DNA from: Nymphaea colorata
Taxonomy: Eukaryota > Streptophyta > Magnoliopsida > Nymphaeales > Nymphaeaceae
Assembly: GCF_008831285.2 (NCBI RefSeq)
Contig: NC_045143.1
Coordinates: 20,854,854-20,918,853, forward strand
DNA length: 64,000 bases
Direction: 5' to 3'
This document shows positions 16,949 through 29,583 of this stretch, piece by piece. Position 1 is the first letter of the stretch; the number at the start of each line of letters is the position of its first letter. Position numbers and translations under genes: made by a program. The notes under the pieces were generated by a model. It did not search any database. It was not told where the DNA came from and saw only the letters and a list, made by a program, of their open reading frames with translations.

Positions 16949-17091
16949 CAGATTTTCACCAGATACTTAAAAATATTAATTAAAAAATTTTGAAAAACTG
17001 TTTACAGATTTTCACCAAATACTTAAAAATATTAATTAAAACTTTTAAAAAACTCTTCCCAGATTTTAACTTAAAAATATTAATTAAAAAT
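16949..17091 (+). repeat. Three tandem copies of a 55-56-bp AT-rich unit
   Basis: The unit begins CAGATTTT and ends with ACTTAAAAATATTAATTAA. Copies start at 16949, 17005 and 17060. The third is slightly shortened at the ACC step. The copies differ by only a few bases, so this is a local tandem duplication. Confidence 0.85.
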
Positions 17092-18683
17092 AAAGACATT
17101 TTTAAAAAAGGTCTCAGCCTAGTGGCGTTACACCTTGGCAAGAACGTGCTTGCTTGCAAATGGTTCGTGCTATTGAAGGCAACGTAATTGACTTGAGACG
17201 ACTAGCCGAGGGATGGCACGGAAGTAAATCTGGGTGCGTAATGGGTGGCAACTTCGGACATTGAAATTAAGGCGAAAAGGGGTTCCAGGTGGCCGATAGC
17301 ATGTGGGTTTTGTTCTTAACTTTTGCCAGCTGATATTTTTTTTAGAGAGAGAGGAAGAAAGCCAAAATGAGTGAGATGGCGTCCTCAATGATTCGTAATT
17401 TTCTAAATGCGTTGGCCCCTCCTCCCCCTACAACTCATCTCCAGTTGTTCCCTCACGTGCTCTCTTCCTCTCTCGCACGCTAATTGTTTTATTTAACTCA
17501 ATTTTTATTAAAATTTTATGATTTTTTCAATATTCAAATCAATGGATTTGACAATTATTTTTCTTTTAATTATTAATAATAGTTAGTTAGTTGAAAACGA
17601 ACAACAACGGAGCTATCGCTGAACTGGGTTTAGCCACTTGCGGGCATCCACACCCAAATTCAAATTTTATTTCATCAAAGTTTTTATTTTTTAAGATTTC
17701 CATGTGCTTATTTTTAAAAATATCTTTTATGCATTATTATCCATTTTCAGTCGAGTTGGTGAATCAATCAATGCGATGAATTGGCTGGCAATCTTTGCTG
17801 TTATGGAAAGTGTTTAGTTCCATACCCAAAATTCCTACAAGTTTTCTAAAGTTCAGCAAAGTGTCGGCCGAATAATTGATGGTCCTAGTTTTTAGTGTTT
17901 TTTTAGATTAGAACCAAAGTTGCGATCCATGAAACCAATAATAAGCTAGTGGCGTTGTACTTTGCCCGCACCAGCTTACTATATATTATTTATATATAAA
18001 AACTTCATTAGTTATTTTAAGTTTAAGTTTGAAAATTAGACTTTTAAACAGAAATTTCCGACTCCACGACTGCCAAAATCCGTGTTTGATATGAGAAGGA
18101 GAAGAGTTGTGACAATCTATATATGTGGTCATCCCTAAGGCTGTTAGAGGGGTGAGAAAAGGGCTTGACGGTAAAGTCCACCTTGCCCCCACGAGATATC
18201 TCCAAAATGGAAGATAATCTCGATGTAGAAGATTCGCCTAAAATGTCCTTAATCTTTAAAGAGTCTTGATTTTTTTTTTTCCCCAATTATATATAAAAGG
18301 ACCTCACAGTTGATGCTAACCCCGTTACATAATGGGCTCTACCTTTATGATTGCGTATTAACTCACTCTAATTAATTAAGATGAAGAAGAACCTGTAACC
18401 TAAAGAACAAGTTAACAAAAAGCATGAACCTTTAAGGTGATTCAATTTGACATCATTAAATGACGTCCAGGGATGCTTGGCGAGAGCCAATAGGACCACC
18501 TGGTTTAAGTTTCAAGGGTACCAACCCACCCTTGCCACTGAATGCTTCTGCTTCGACGGCATAGAATCTGTAGCCTTGAGGTTTTTATACGCGACTCAAG
18601 TCTCTCAGCCTTCGGATGGATGGTTTCTCCCTGTCCCTGTTTATATCAAGAAAGGAAATTTTGAAAGTTATATATAGTTAGTT
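17092..18683. other. Intergenic, nothing recognised
   Basis: Short open frames (for example 18044-18286 and 18447-18677) show no known domain. I see no RNA gene or repeat of note. Confidence 0.35.
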
Positions 18684-19122
18684 AGAGATGTCAATGTATC
18701 ATATTTAAATCGGATATCCGACCGAAACACATCCGAAAAAATTAGATATGGCAAAAAGGTTAATATCCGATTAAGAAATCGAATCGGATTTGAATTTAAT
18801 AAATGACATCCAATCAGATTTGGATATACATAAATATCCGATCGGATTCAGATCAGATTCATTTTTAGACAAATATCTTGTAGCATTCTAATGCTATTAA
18901 ATTTTGAAAATTGGCAAAATCCGGTTCAAAAATCTGATTCAGATATAAATATAAAAATTAGATTCAGATCGGAGTTAGATTGTAAAATTGGATTTTGGAT
19001 TTGGATTCAGATTCAGATGTGACTTTTTTCTATTCAAATTTGAATATGAATATGTGAATATTAAAAAAAAGCATATATAATTAAGGATATATATGATCTG
19101 AATGTGATCCGTTGACATCCCT
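18684..19122 (+). mobile_element. Dispersed inverted-end repeat, copy A
   Basis: The copy starts with ATGTCAATGTATC and ends with GATCCGTTGACATCC, so its two ends are imperfect inverted repeats of one another. The interior is made of repeated GGATTCAGAT / GGATATCCGA-like phrases. Sequences with the same organisation occur near 28838, 34493, 41745 and, inverted, near 61905. It has no coding capacity. A clean target duplication was not found, so transposon class is unassigned. Confidence 0.65.
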
Positions 19123-20420
19123 ATACATATATAGGTGGCTCGAAATGAAATGAGTACTCTCCCAGTGCCCCAAAGGGCCTTTGTAGCACGGGCTATCGGT
19201 CATCAGTTAGATTTCATTCCAGTGAACGCTACTCTTTCAGACTGCTAAAGGTGGCAGATGTTCATTGAGTTAAAAAAAAAAAAAAAAAAAAAAAAAAGAA
19301 AGGTAACCGTAAGTTAGGTTCTAAAGCAGTTCCAAGAAAATTTCGTATTTCCCTACGCTGGCTGAACTGAAGTACACCACCCCCAGTAAAAACTGTCTTT
19401 AACAAATAATTGATGCATGCATTCTTGAGACACCCAACATCGTGGATCTGAGTTTTGAAAAAACTCGTGGCCACCATTTCTTAAATAGAAAGCTTTTCTT
19501 TCGTCCGCCTTGTACTGATCCCTCGTTGCAAGGCTGTCTATGAGTGAGATGTCTCCCACAGATGAGATTTTCTCGATTGAGTGACTGCCAAGCATATTGA
19601 ATACTCCCCACCTTTTCCAATGAAAAGTAACTTGCTTGTAGAAAAACAAAAACAATAGATGGCAGTTGCCAGTGTTTTTATTCCTTCTCCAGCCTTTCAA
19701 CTCTCTCTCTCTTTCTCTCTTCTTATTATTATTACTATCATCGTTATTATTAGTAGGTAGGTGGGGCTTTCCCTTCACATGGCCATGGGCGACTGAAGTG
19801 GGTGTTCTGGTTAAAAGAAGAAGCCCAATTATGTAAAATTGACGGACGCATTCAGCTTAATTTCCTTGATGTCGCCTGAGATACCTTGGTTTTGGCACTT
19901 ATTTACTCTTCTTTCTTCTTAAAGTAGAGTCAAGTAAAGAGGGAGTACTTCATTGCTGGTGTGACATATAACTTGGATGGACCCTTTCTTATTGGATGGA
20001 GAGATGACGCCGGCCACCAATTCGACGAAACGTACCCAACATAAATGCCAAGTATGGCTTTATCTTAAAAAGCTAACATAAATGTGAAGGCTGGCTTTAA
20101 CCATAAATGTGAAACTGGGTCGGGGAGTTGACTCAGTCGAACCAAAATATAAATTACTGTAGTTGGGTCAGGGCGAGTCAGACCAAGTTAGGCCTACTCC
20201 GGCATAGTTATGGGTGAGTCGGGCCAACCGTGACTTGTGACTGGATTTTTTTGGCGATCCAGTCGGACGACTCTTGAGTCAACTCGGCGAGTTTGCCAAC
20301 TATAGTGGCTTCTTCTTCTTCGTATAGATGATACATGTTTATTTCTGACCTTGATTAATTGAAGGGTAGGGTTGATTAAGCACACCGTCCGATGAAGAAG
20401 CCAGAGGATTAATTCAAGCA
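19123..20420. other. Intergenic with a 26-base A run
   Basis: A run of 26 A lies at 19272-19297, possibly the tail of a short retroposed sequence that starts near 19130. The minus-strand open frame at 19353-19778 (141 codons) has no recognised domain. The segment 20110-20290 carries phrases such as GAGTCAACTCGG that are related to the dimer at 2791-2940. Confidence 0.4.
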
Positions 20421-20474
20421 TTCTCTCTCTCTCTCTCTCCCTATATATATATATATATATAAAGAGAGAGAGAA
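20421..20474. repeat. Symmetric (CT)n(TA)n(GA)n microsatellite
   Basis: A CT tract, a TA tract and an AG tract follow each other, so the whole block is self-complementary and could fold into one long hairpin. Simple repeat. Confidence 0.88.
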
Positions 20475-22693
20475 CATGGGCACCGCCATCCAAATTTTTC
20501 TTAATTGCCTTAGATATTGTTCCCATTTTAAATTTTTCTCCACCTATTTTAAAATGAATACAATAATATTTGTCAATGGTTCATAGCCGATTCAGCTGAA
20601 TTGCTGATTCGACGGATTTAATCACTAAATCAGCAGCCTCGCCTATGCGCCTATATGTAATGTAACACCGATCCAATCACACTTAGCCAGATATAAAGAG
20701 GAGAAAAAAGGAGTTTGGGAGAGGAAGCGGCTGCTCATTTTTGTAATCAACATTTGTTAGTGATTGACGGGGAGGCGTATAAAAAGCTGTCTACTGTAAG
20801 ATCTTCAATTAAAACAAAACTGTGAGTCCTAATAATAGCCTGTATCTTAAATACATATTACATATAAAAAGCGGTAGATTTAAAGTTGAATGGGGTGTGA
20901 TCCACCTTGAATCCAAGGATCAGCATTTTTTAAAGTTAGTCATTTTCCGTTAGTATGTAATGATTATTTCCTCAATTGATTGAACCTTTTTAAATTTGTT
21001 TACATTTTTTTTTCAAAATTTTTATAACTAGGATTCCTAACCTTCTCAAATTATTTTTTCTGATTTTCATGTTAAATCTTTTATTGATTCGGTCAATAAA
21101 TGACTTCAAACGACTCGCTAACCGTTTGAATCTCTTTGGGAAAAAGAAAAAAAAAAAGGAGTTTTGATTGGAAAACTCATTTTAACAAACACTGATTTGG
21201 CCAGTATTAAGAAAAGATCACACGGTAACTTCTTTCCCCCCTAATACTTTGTATATTGGTAGATTTCTAGCTAGCTGGATGTAAATGGGTCAACCCAAAA
21301 CTGAAACGGTCTATCAGTACCCAAAAGTAATCCCAATTATTAAGGGGACTTGGATTCTGCACTGGGTAGCAGGTAGCTGGATCCAGATCTGGTTCAAAAC
21401 CCAATAATAAAAGACTGAACTTATCATCGTTGAACACAGATTTGGTCTCAAAATCTAAAGTTTAGGCCTCAAATCGAGCTTGATTGACTCCGTTTGAGGA
21501 GGATTAAATTGGATATGTTAAACAGTTGATCCAAGAACCATTTACATCCCACGGCACCATTGGCGAAAAATGTGAGAGATTTCTTCATCTTCACTGCACA
21601 TTTTAACCTTTTCCGAGTTGTAGGACTGCTTTAGAAAAGCCGGAAGGATGTCCTTCGTTACTTACGGCTGTGAATTTGGAAACGATGATGATAAATTGAT
21701 TAAATTCAGCTTTTCTGTTGAACTACTGTTCGATCGGAGTTCAGAGAGCTGCCCGGGATAATTCTTTTGTAGAATCGTAAACAAAAAATAGTTAAGTTTG
21801 AATTATTTAAAAATAATAAAACTAATATAGCTTTTTAAGAAACTTGAGAAGATCTGATAGAAAATAATATAGCATGAAGTAATCATTTATATGCTTCCTT
21901 TAATAAAAAAAAATAGCAAATATGAAATTTCAAACTCCAAGGCGGTGGATTCCGGTAGTAAATATGAGAGAGATACTATAGTAAAACCGCTTAAACTAGA
22001 GAAATTTAAAAATAACCACTGAATGTTTAACAAATTACAAGCACATGCTTTCGCGAAGAAAAACATTTAAAACCTTAATAAAAAATATAATTTCTTCAAA
22101 GAAAGTCACAATTCACATTTTTAAAGCCAATTTCTCAAAAGTTTTACATTGACATATTCCCTCTCTGCCTTTTATCTGAAATGTGAATTATGAAAAACTC
22201 TCCATTTAAGAATATTCATATGAAGGGAGAGATGGCTTCATTTCAATGATTTTCATATTTATGAAATGTATGTACGTAAACTTGTTTTGTAAACTTATGC
22301 AATTATTTGCAATTTTTTAAATGGCAAGGAGTTTTTGGGCTTTATGTAAGTTCCTATTAAGTAGGGCTGACCTGAACCTGTTTGCCTATTCTGTTCTTTT
22401 TGTCACCAATTCAATTCTATAAATGATGAGGAGGAGTACAATCAACGAATTTAAAACAAGCACTGTCGGAAATAAGAAATAAAATCAAAATTTGAGGTCT
22501 GGCATTGAAACCCTCCACTCTCCCATCATTAAGAGCTAAAATTATCTCTAGGTCCCGTGACTCTTCTCTTGTTGTGGCCCATGTGTGTAATAGCATCTTC
22601 CTTTTTAGTTTCTAAATATGACTTTTATTAGTGCGTTACGGACACAACTCAACTTTTAAACTTTTTTACAGTGAAACATCATTTATGGGACAC
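20475..22693. other. AT-rich intergenic, nothing recognised
   Basis: No open frame of note, no RNA gene and no clear repeat were recognised in this stretch. Confidence 0.35.
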
Positions 22694-22700
22694 TATCACC

Positions 22701-22848
22701 AGGGGCGGAGAGAAAATTTTCATGAGGAGACGAGGATCGAAATATTATTTTTTTTAATTTTTATATAAAACAAAAACATGTGATTTAAAAAAAAAAAACT
22801 TTTTTGAGGTGAAATTATGGTCCATGCAGCCTTGGCTTCACCCCTAGG
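22701..22848. mobile_element. 148-bp MITE with 7-8-bp target duplication (hAT-like)
   Basis: The left end is AGGGGCGGAG. The right end contains CTTCACCCCT, whose reverse complement AGGGGTGAAG matches the left end at 8 of 10 bases. The flanks carry TATCACC at 22694-22700 and 22849-22855, a 7-bp duplication that becomes 7 of 8 with the next base. Such a duplication fits hAT transposons (8 bp). There is no coding capacity. The family is inferred from duplication length only. Confidence 0.65.
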
Positions 22849-22855
22849 TATCACC

Positions 22856-23600
22856 TATAGAACGCAGACGCAGCGCGTCACCAGGACCAATAGGTAATGA
22901 CCTTTACTTACTATCTGTCATAAAAGGTGGCACAAGACCGAGTATCCAAGCCAGCTATTCGACCTACGGGTCAAACCGCTTTAAAAACAAAAACTAGGCT
23001 GGTCGGGCCAGCCCGCACTAGGTATTGGGGGCAGGCATGATGCAGTCCAAGACACACTTTTAAATCTAATCGAAAATGCCTTGGGGCAAGTGCAGGTTCC
23101 AATGTAAATCGTAAATTCAGTACAATAACTCAATGCTCTCGAGGTATGATCCCTCCGTGTCGGAAACAAAAATCTTGCTCAGCAGGGACCTGATTGTAGG
23201 ATTAAGCCGTACTTGCAGGCCCTTGGGCTATTCTTTCCGTATAGTCATTTTCACTTGAAAGAAGGAGGTGTTATTTTCCAAGCATGTTGGTATCAGAACA
23301 AGAAGGAAGGGAGATGCCTCCTGGACTTCGACTCCCTGACTGAGAATTCACACCTTATAATAATGGATCTCAGACGCTCCAAGCAAAATCTCAAGTTTAA
23401 GTCTAGTTCATTACATTAATTGTTCATGGACAAGTATTAACAAGCTACGTTTCCTAACACCGAGTTGGGTTCAATTCGCTAACACAGACAGGACAAACAC
23501 AGACAGGAAAAAGAAAGGGAGAGAGATGTTGAACACTACACAAACCTACCATGCAGATGGCATAGTAACAATAGACTGCATAAAAAAGCAGAATCATAGG
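22856..23600. other. Intergenic DNA downstream of eIF4A
   Basis: No gene recognised. The last part probably approaches the eIF4A polyadenylation region on the minus strand, whose exact position is not determined. Confidence 0.35.
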
Positions 23601-23840
23601 AAGCGCATGGTGTCCATCACAAAAAAGATTTCCAAGTAACAATAACAATAATAATGATAACATAAAAGGAGGAAAATAAACACGACACGAAAACATCACC
23701 ATCCGGTCATCATCTCATGCCTACTCAATGTCCAGTACTTCGAAACGCACCAAAAACAGACGAAAACAAAAAGAAAGCTTTATAATCAAGCGTCAAAAAT
23801 AAAAACCTATCAAGTCTGCAGCAGCTCGTTTTTCACTGAA

Positions 23841-25378
23841 TTAAATCAGATCAGCAACGTTGGCGGGCAGCTCCTCGATGACAACATTGTAGAACCTCTG
23901 AATGTCTGCGAGCATCCTGTCATCGTCACGAGTGATAAAATTAATGGCGACACCCTTCCTTCCAAATCGACCGCTACGACCAATACGGTGGAGATAGTTC
24001 TCCGGTTGTGTAGGGAGGTCGTAGTTGATGACCAAAGACACCTGCTGGACATCAATACCACGGGCCAGGAGGTCAGTGGTAATCAAGACACGAGAAGACC
24101 CAGAACGGAACTCCCTCATGATGATATCTCGGGTATTCTGGTCCATGTCTCCATGGGTTGCAGAAACCGTATGATCTCGACTCCTCATCTTGTCAGTGAG
24201 CCAGTCGACTTTGCGCCTGGTGTTTACGAAGATGACACTTTGGGTGATGGCCAGCGTTTCGTACAAATCGCAGAGGGTGTCAAGTTTCCAGTCCTCTTTC
24301 TCAACATTCACATAGAATTGCTTGATACCCTCGAGAGTCAGCTCGTCTCTCTTCACCAATATCCTCACCGGCTTGTTCATGAACTTCCTAGTGATTTCTA
24401 GTGCTTCAGGTGGCATGGTGGCTGAGAAGACACCAACTTGAATTTTTGAAGGAAGCAGCTGGAATATATCATAAATCTGAAAAAGAAAAAACAACATAAA
24501 CTGTTATGTACAACACTCGATTTGGAGAAACAGCAGTTCTGCAAAGATTTAAGGATGCGATCAGGCAATTTTTAGACAAGTAATGGAAAACACACACCTG
24601 GTCCTTGAATCCCCTGGAAAGCATTTCATCAGCCTCATCAAGCACAAACATTCTGATGTTGTCAGGTCGAAGAGACTGTCGTCGCAGCATGTCATAAACA
24701 CGTCCTGGAGTACCCACAACAACATGAACACCATTGGAGAGTATACGTTGATCCTCACGCACGCTGGTACCACCAACACATGCATGAACTTTGACACCCA
24801 AGTAGTCACCAAGGGCACGCATAACCTTTTCAATCTGCTGTGCCAACTCACGAGTAGGAGCAAGAACCAAGGACTGGCAATCAACTAGGCCGTAGTCCAA
24901 CTGCTGCAGGATTCCAGAACAGAAAGTTGCAGTCTTTCCAGTACCAGATTGTGCTTGCTGGATAACATCTAGGCCCTTGCAAAAGGGTACAATACCTCTC
25001 TGCTGAATAGCAGAAGGCTTTTCAAAACCTAGTAAGAATGAGAAGGAAATTCAGCATTCAGAGGTTTAGGCAACTACAGTAGATTGAGATTAGATAAGCC
25101 AGAAACACCAATAAAAATTAATATACCATATGCATAGATGCCCCTTAAAAGATTCTCTTGCAGACCCATGGAATCAAAGGTCTCGTGAACCTCATCATAG
25201 GATGCAAAAAATTCTTCTCCATCACCAGAAAGCCTAAAAATAAACACTCATTAGAGAATGGGATGTGAAAGTAATAAGATGGCAAAAACACTCACAGCCA
25301 CACTACTCACAGTTCATTCATCTTTGTGTCATACTGACGAGCATCAAACTGAGATCCCTCTGGTGCCAAACCCGCCAT
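23841..25378 (-). CDS. EIF4A: Eukaryotic initiation factor 4A, DEAD-box RNA helicase
   Basis: eIF4A unwinds mRNA leaders as the ATP-dependent helicase of the cap-binding complex. The minus-strand coding exons are 25311-25378, 25127-25233, 24598-25028 and 23841-24476. They join in frame through GT-AG introns to encode 413 residues, the typical plant length. Motifs in order are AQSGTGKT (84-91), [17 protein letters not shown] (189-192), SAT (220-222), and HRIGRSGR (365-372). The protein starts [15 protein letters not shown] and ends ANVADLI, both usual for plant eIF4A. No inactivating change is seen. The start is chosen because it gives the full family N-terminus. A 3' splice site about 33 bp before the ATG points to a leader intron. 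Housekeeping expression is inferred. Confidence 0.97.
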
Positions 25379-25410
25379 GATTGTCAACAGAACAATGAAC
25401 CAGAAATTAA

Positions 25411-28137
25411 CTGAAATAAGAGTGTCAAAAGAAAGAAAGATCTTAGCAAGCAAGGTAGGGAATTTGCAACAGAAACAAATATAATTCAGGACTAAAAAGT
25501 TACAAGAGACTATAAATTATGAGATCAGAAAACATAAATCCAAACAGGCACACCAATGAGAGACAGAAAACTGGTGACACGTAATATTGGAACAAAATTA
25601 GAGTTCCAAGAATGAGCCTGAACAGGTTAGACACATTTATCGCTATTAATCAACATTGAATTCAAAAAAGGACTATGAATTAGTAGTCAATAGCCATGAA
25701 ATGCAGGTCAGCTTAACACAATTACCCGAACAAATGACAGTAGTAATGAACTTTGAGTAGGCATTTTCAATTGTAAATCCTTTCAAATAAATTCTTAAGA
25801 AATCAGAAAATCCATCGGGAGAATTCTAGTTTATCCTCTTTCTTAATATTAAACAACAAAAGTTCCTGCCAATGGGACAAAAGGAGACTCTAGAGGCATG
25901 ATAATGGGGACTAATATCGCACATAACTTGCACAAAGTTCGGATGTACTTAAGGAATTAATTACATGATAAATTAACAAGCCTGAATCTCTAAGAAGGAG
26001 TACAAAGAAGATACCGAGAGGCATGAATAATATGCACTAATTTCTCGGAAATGTACAAATGACATGTTAAAAATTGCATCGTTCGAAAGGAAATCAAGAC
26101 AAGACAGACAAATATAATTACTAGCAATCCTTAAACATCAGGATGGGAGTTGTAGTCAAGACCGGACAAGCCCTAATAAAAGAAACATTGACCAATAGTT
26201 CAAAGGAAACACATTTACGGTGCAGGGCCAGCACACAAGATGTCCATCAGCATGCGGTAAATAGTTCATTTATTTTCCTGTAAGTAGATGTCACTTTTGT
26301 ATCCCCATTTTAGTTATCTTGACTAAAAGATGAACAGGATCATTACTTACCTAAGAAACGTCCACATAAAGAATGATGGAACAATAGGAGTAAAAAATCA
26401 ACTTGATATAAGACATTTGTAAATCGTTTGAACTCTAAACAACCATGGAAGTCCACCCCAATATGTCAATATTGGTTACAATGTCAAAAATATATATAGT
26501 TCAATCCTCGAACCAGTACACTTTCTCATTATATAGCACCAACTTACAACTTGTTAGAAGAAAAAATTGTCAAATTTTCAAGTTATGCCAATGTTGAATC
26601 AAATAAAACAAGCTACATAACAGAGCCAATGGATTGATGAGACATAGCCATTGGCATAGCCTACCCATTAATGGCGTTCTCAATTTTACACCATCTAACT
26701 AGGCACAGAAAAAAGTTGCAATGACAATTAAAATAAAGGGATGGCCACATATATTTCCCACATACAGCAGATATAGATATTTGATCCAGAAAGAAGCATG
26801 CATCCAAATTCAAGTAAATGTCGTACTGAAACTGATAACTACAACATGCCATCAAAATTATAGTAAAAACAGAAAAAAGAAGCCATATTTCTATATAAAA
26901 TCATTAAATACTGAAAATTAACAGCTTCCACATTCACTGATCTTCCTGTGAAGTCAAAAACTTTCAACAGAGATGGAAATCTCCCATCAGAACTCTCTTA
27001 GGTTGCCTGGAGCATGTTTGAAAAAGAAAATGATCAAAAGTAACGAAAAAGCATATAAGCAGTTCCATGTAAAAAGCATTATGTGATAGCATCACTTAAA
27101 AATAGAAAAGATGTAAGATCCTTGTAAAGAAGATCACTCATGTGTGGCCCAAGACACACATAAACTAGACAAAACCCAATCAATCAGAGCATCAAATCAA
27201 ACATTAAGCATAGATAGAACAGAATCTCAAACCAATACATCACGTCGTTTTCATCATTTTAAACAATTCCATGACCATAACCACAAGTGCCACCATAAAG
27301 AATGTTTCCAACTTGGATATGTCTGGCCACTCCGTGTGTATGTGTATGCATGTGCGTGTCCGTTTATGCACATGCATGTGTAAGAGCCTGTCAGCATAGA
27401 GAAATCGTAAGGAGCTAAAGACCAAAGCTAGCTATATGCGTCCAGAGAAACCATCATCACAACCCAAGGGCAGCTAATTACTAGATTCAAGGCTTCCGAT
27501 ACCAGATAATCTGCAATTTCAACAACATTTTCACAAATCCAAAATTCATGGACAAACAAACATGGTTGCCAGAGATCAATATTTCAAGGATAACGACGTG
27601 GACATCTTGACAGAGCAACGACACAAACTTATCCAACAACAAAAGAACGAATAAAAGACCCTAGCAACGCTGCTTTGCATTTACATCCTTAAATATCCCC
27701 TTGCAGTATTTCGGAACATCTTCTCCCCTAGTGAACGATCGAGCAAGCGATTTAATCAAATCAACATCATCATAACAACGAAACCTCAGATGGCAAAATC
27801 AAAGCACCAAAGCGAAAACGAAGAAGTCACATCTCCAGGCTGTTTCAAGGAGAAGAAAATCCATCCAATAGCTAAAACGAACTACTTCACCAGCACGGAT
27901 ATGTCAATATAATTCATAAACAAAAGCCTGATTTTATGGAAAAGCCACTAGATCGACTTCAGGAAAAAACGCACCACACAAACATAAACGCACCCATCCA
28001 CCCACTCACCCACAGAGAGAGAGAGAGGAAGCGGCATATCAACATCCCACCATAACCGTTGCAGGACGAGACAAAAAACAACGGAGAACAAGGAAACCCT
28101 AAGCATAGCCCTAGACCTAACAGATAGAAGGCAATAC
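25411..28137 (-). other. Probable 2.7-kb leader intron of eIF4A
   Basis: On the minus strand CTTATTTCAG ends at about 25411, directly before the 33-nt leader stub of the coding exon. A plausible donor, CTGCTG|GTATTGCC, lies at about 28137, downstream of a good TATA box. Plant eIF4A genes often have an intron in the 5' leader, and the interval has no other gene. It contains a short GT/GC-rich low-complexity patch near 27335-27380. The exact donor is inferred. Confidence 0.5.
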
Positions 28138-28238
28138 CAGCAGCAGTAAGCGAAGGTAAATAGAGACGATCGACTAAGCGACTGGGCGAATCTGAGAGTA
28201 TGCGACGCAGATCCGACTTCTACCTTCTGTCCCTCTCT

Positions 28239-28247
28239 CTATATATA
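28239..28247 (-). promoter_or_regulatory. TATA box, probable eIF4A promoter
   Basis: Minus-strand TATATATAG is followed by CT-rich leader-like sequence, placing a start site near 28210 and a first leader exon of roughly 70-80 nt before the probable donor. Telo-box type sequences (AAACCCTA or its complement) occur at about 28095 and 28507; this motif is common near plant translation genes. Function is inferred. Confidence 0.5.
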
Positions 28248-28249
28248 CG

Positions 28250-28837
28250 TACGTCTCTCTCTCCTTTCCTTCCCACAATCTCTGCAGGAAGGTAGGAGAC
28301 GATGGTGATGGCAACGGGAAGCACGAAGCGCCGCAGCAGCGGAAGAAGGAGACGGAGAAGGAGCAGCGGAGGGAAGGCGAAGAGGGGAAAGGGATTTTTG
28401 GAGGGCAAACGGAGATAGGAGACAAAATAAAAGCAAAAGCAAAGGTGGGGCGGGTCGGATGTCAGCCTCCGCGATACGTGAACTTTCTCTCTCCTTATTT
28501 TTAGAGAATAGGGTTTTATTTCAAGTGGGTCCCTATAAATAGACGAAAAGTCAAAAACCTTCCTTTTTATTCGCAGCTCTTTGAGAAAAAAAAAAAAAAA
28601 AAACTGGGTCTCTGCAGCAGCATTGGCGCAGCCCTGATCAGGTTTTTGAGTTATAATTTTCTTCCTTATTCATATTTTTTGGATAAAAAAATTTATCAAT
28701 ATATATGACAAACACATGTTATATGAAAACGTGGTATTTATAAATAAGGGAGAAAGTCGTAGATCGCATAAAGTAGTAAAGTTTTCTGCATCTAATGTTT
28801 GCACAATGTGTGCAGTTCATCCCTAATAATGATTAAG
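28250..28837. other. Upstream region of eIF4A
   Basis: No gene recognised. The part 28260-28440 is purine-rich and gives several short overlapping frames on the minus strand without a known domain. A plus-strand TATAAATAG at about 28535 could serve a divergent transcript, but no open frame follows. An A-run lies near 28587-28603. Confidence 0.35.
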
Positions 28838-29260
28838 GATGTCAATAAATCTGTTTTAGATCAGATATCCGACTCATATGATTTTAAAAAAATTGGATAT
28901 GAAAAAAAATTCAGATACCCGATTAAGAAATCAGATTGGCCTCATAGGAGATGACATTCAATCAAATTCGGATTTAAGTAAACATCACATTGGATTTGGA
29001 AGGACTTGTCATTTTAAACCAGTATCTTATATCCAGTGTCCGTACATGTATCCTAGAATGTTTTAATGTGGTTTGTTTGAAACTCATATTCAGGTGTGAA
29101 TCCAAAATCATGCTCAAATCGAATTTGGATATGAAGTGAGGATTCTCAATTAAATGCGGTATAAAATTTCCGCTTGTCATATTCAAATCCGATAATACGA
29201 ACAATTGAAAAGGGTAGACATAGTAAATAGTACGTCCAATCCAAATTAGATCGGTTGACA
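28838..29260 (+). mobile_element. Dispersed inverted-end repeat, copy B
   Basis: The left end is GGATGTCAATAAATC and the right end is GATCGGTTGACATCG, an imperfect inverted pair matching copies A and E. The interior again has CAGATATCCGAC, GATTAAGAAATCAGATT and ATGACATTCAATCA phrases in the same order as copy A. It lies about 0.6 kb upstream of the probable eIF4A start site. Confidence 0.65.
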
Positions 29261-29459
29261 TCGCAACCAATAATTGGAGCAGCATCCTGCGAATAACTCA
29301 AAGGTTACAAAAAGTACCTGAAAAATGTGAAAAACAAGGAGACCCAATAACAAGTTTAGGAGAAAAACCTGCTATTCGCTGCATTTATTAGAGCCTTTTG
29401 ATCGCATGGATAAGATGTTTGTGGTGGTCAGATTGTCTCCATCGTACTATACTCATTTA

Positions 29460-29583
29460 GGGGTGTTTGATATAAAAGTAGGAAATTAAAACATGGAATT
29501 TTAATTTGATTCAAGTTTGAAGAGGAATTATGATTATGGAATTTTCATTTTTAAATCAAAATTCCAAACCATCAAACACCTCC
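29460..29583. mobile_element. 124-bp Tourist-like MITE with TTA target duplication
   Basis: The left end is GGGGTGTTTGAT. The reverse complement of the right end is GGAGGTGTTTGATGG, so the two share GTGTTTGAT. TTA flanks both sides (29457-29459 and 29584-29586), as for PIF/Harbinger-derived elements. A second right end, ATCAAACACCCC at about 29961-29972, pairs perfectly with the left end over 12 bases, so a 513-bp element with a nested short one is also possible. Confidence 0.6.

Noticed and set aside
19353-19778. 141-codon minus-strand open frame
   Set aside because: No recognised family; the start is a low-complexity Asn/Lys/Arg/Glu stretch and there is no promoter or splice context. Kept out as a gene, though a gene fragment is not excluded.
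23988-24401. 137-codon plus-strand open frame
   Set aside because: Antisense shadow of the conserved eIF4A coding exon.
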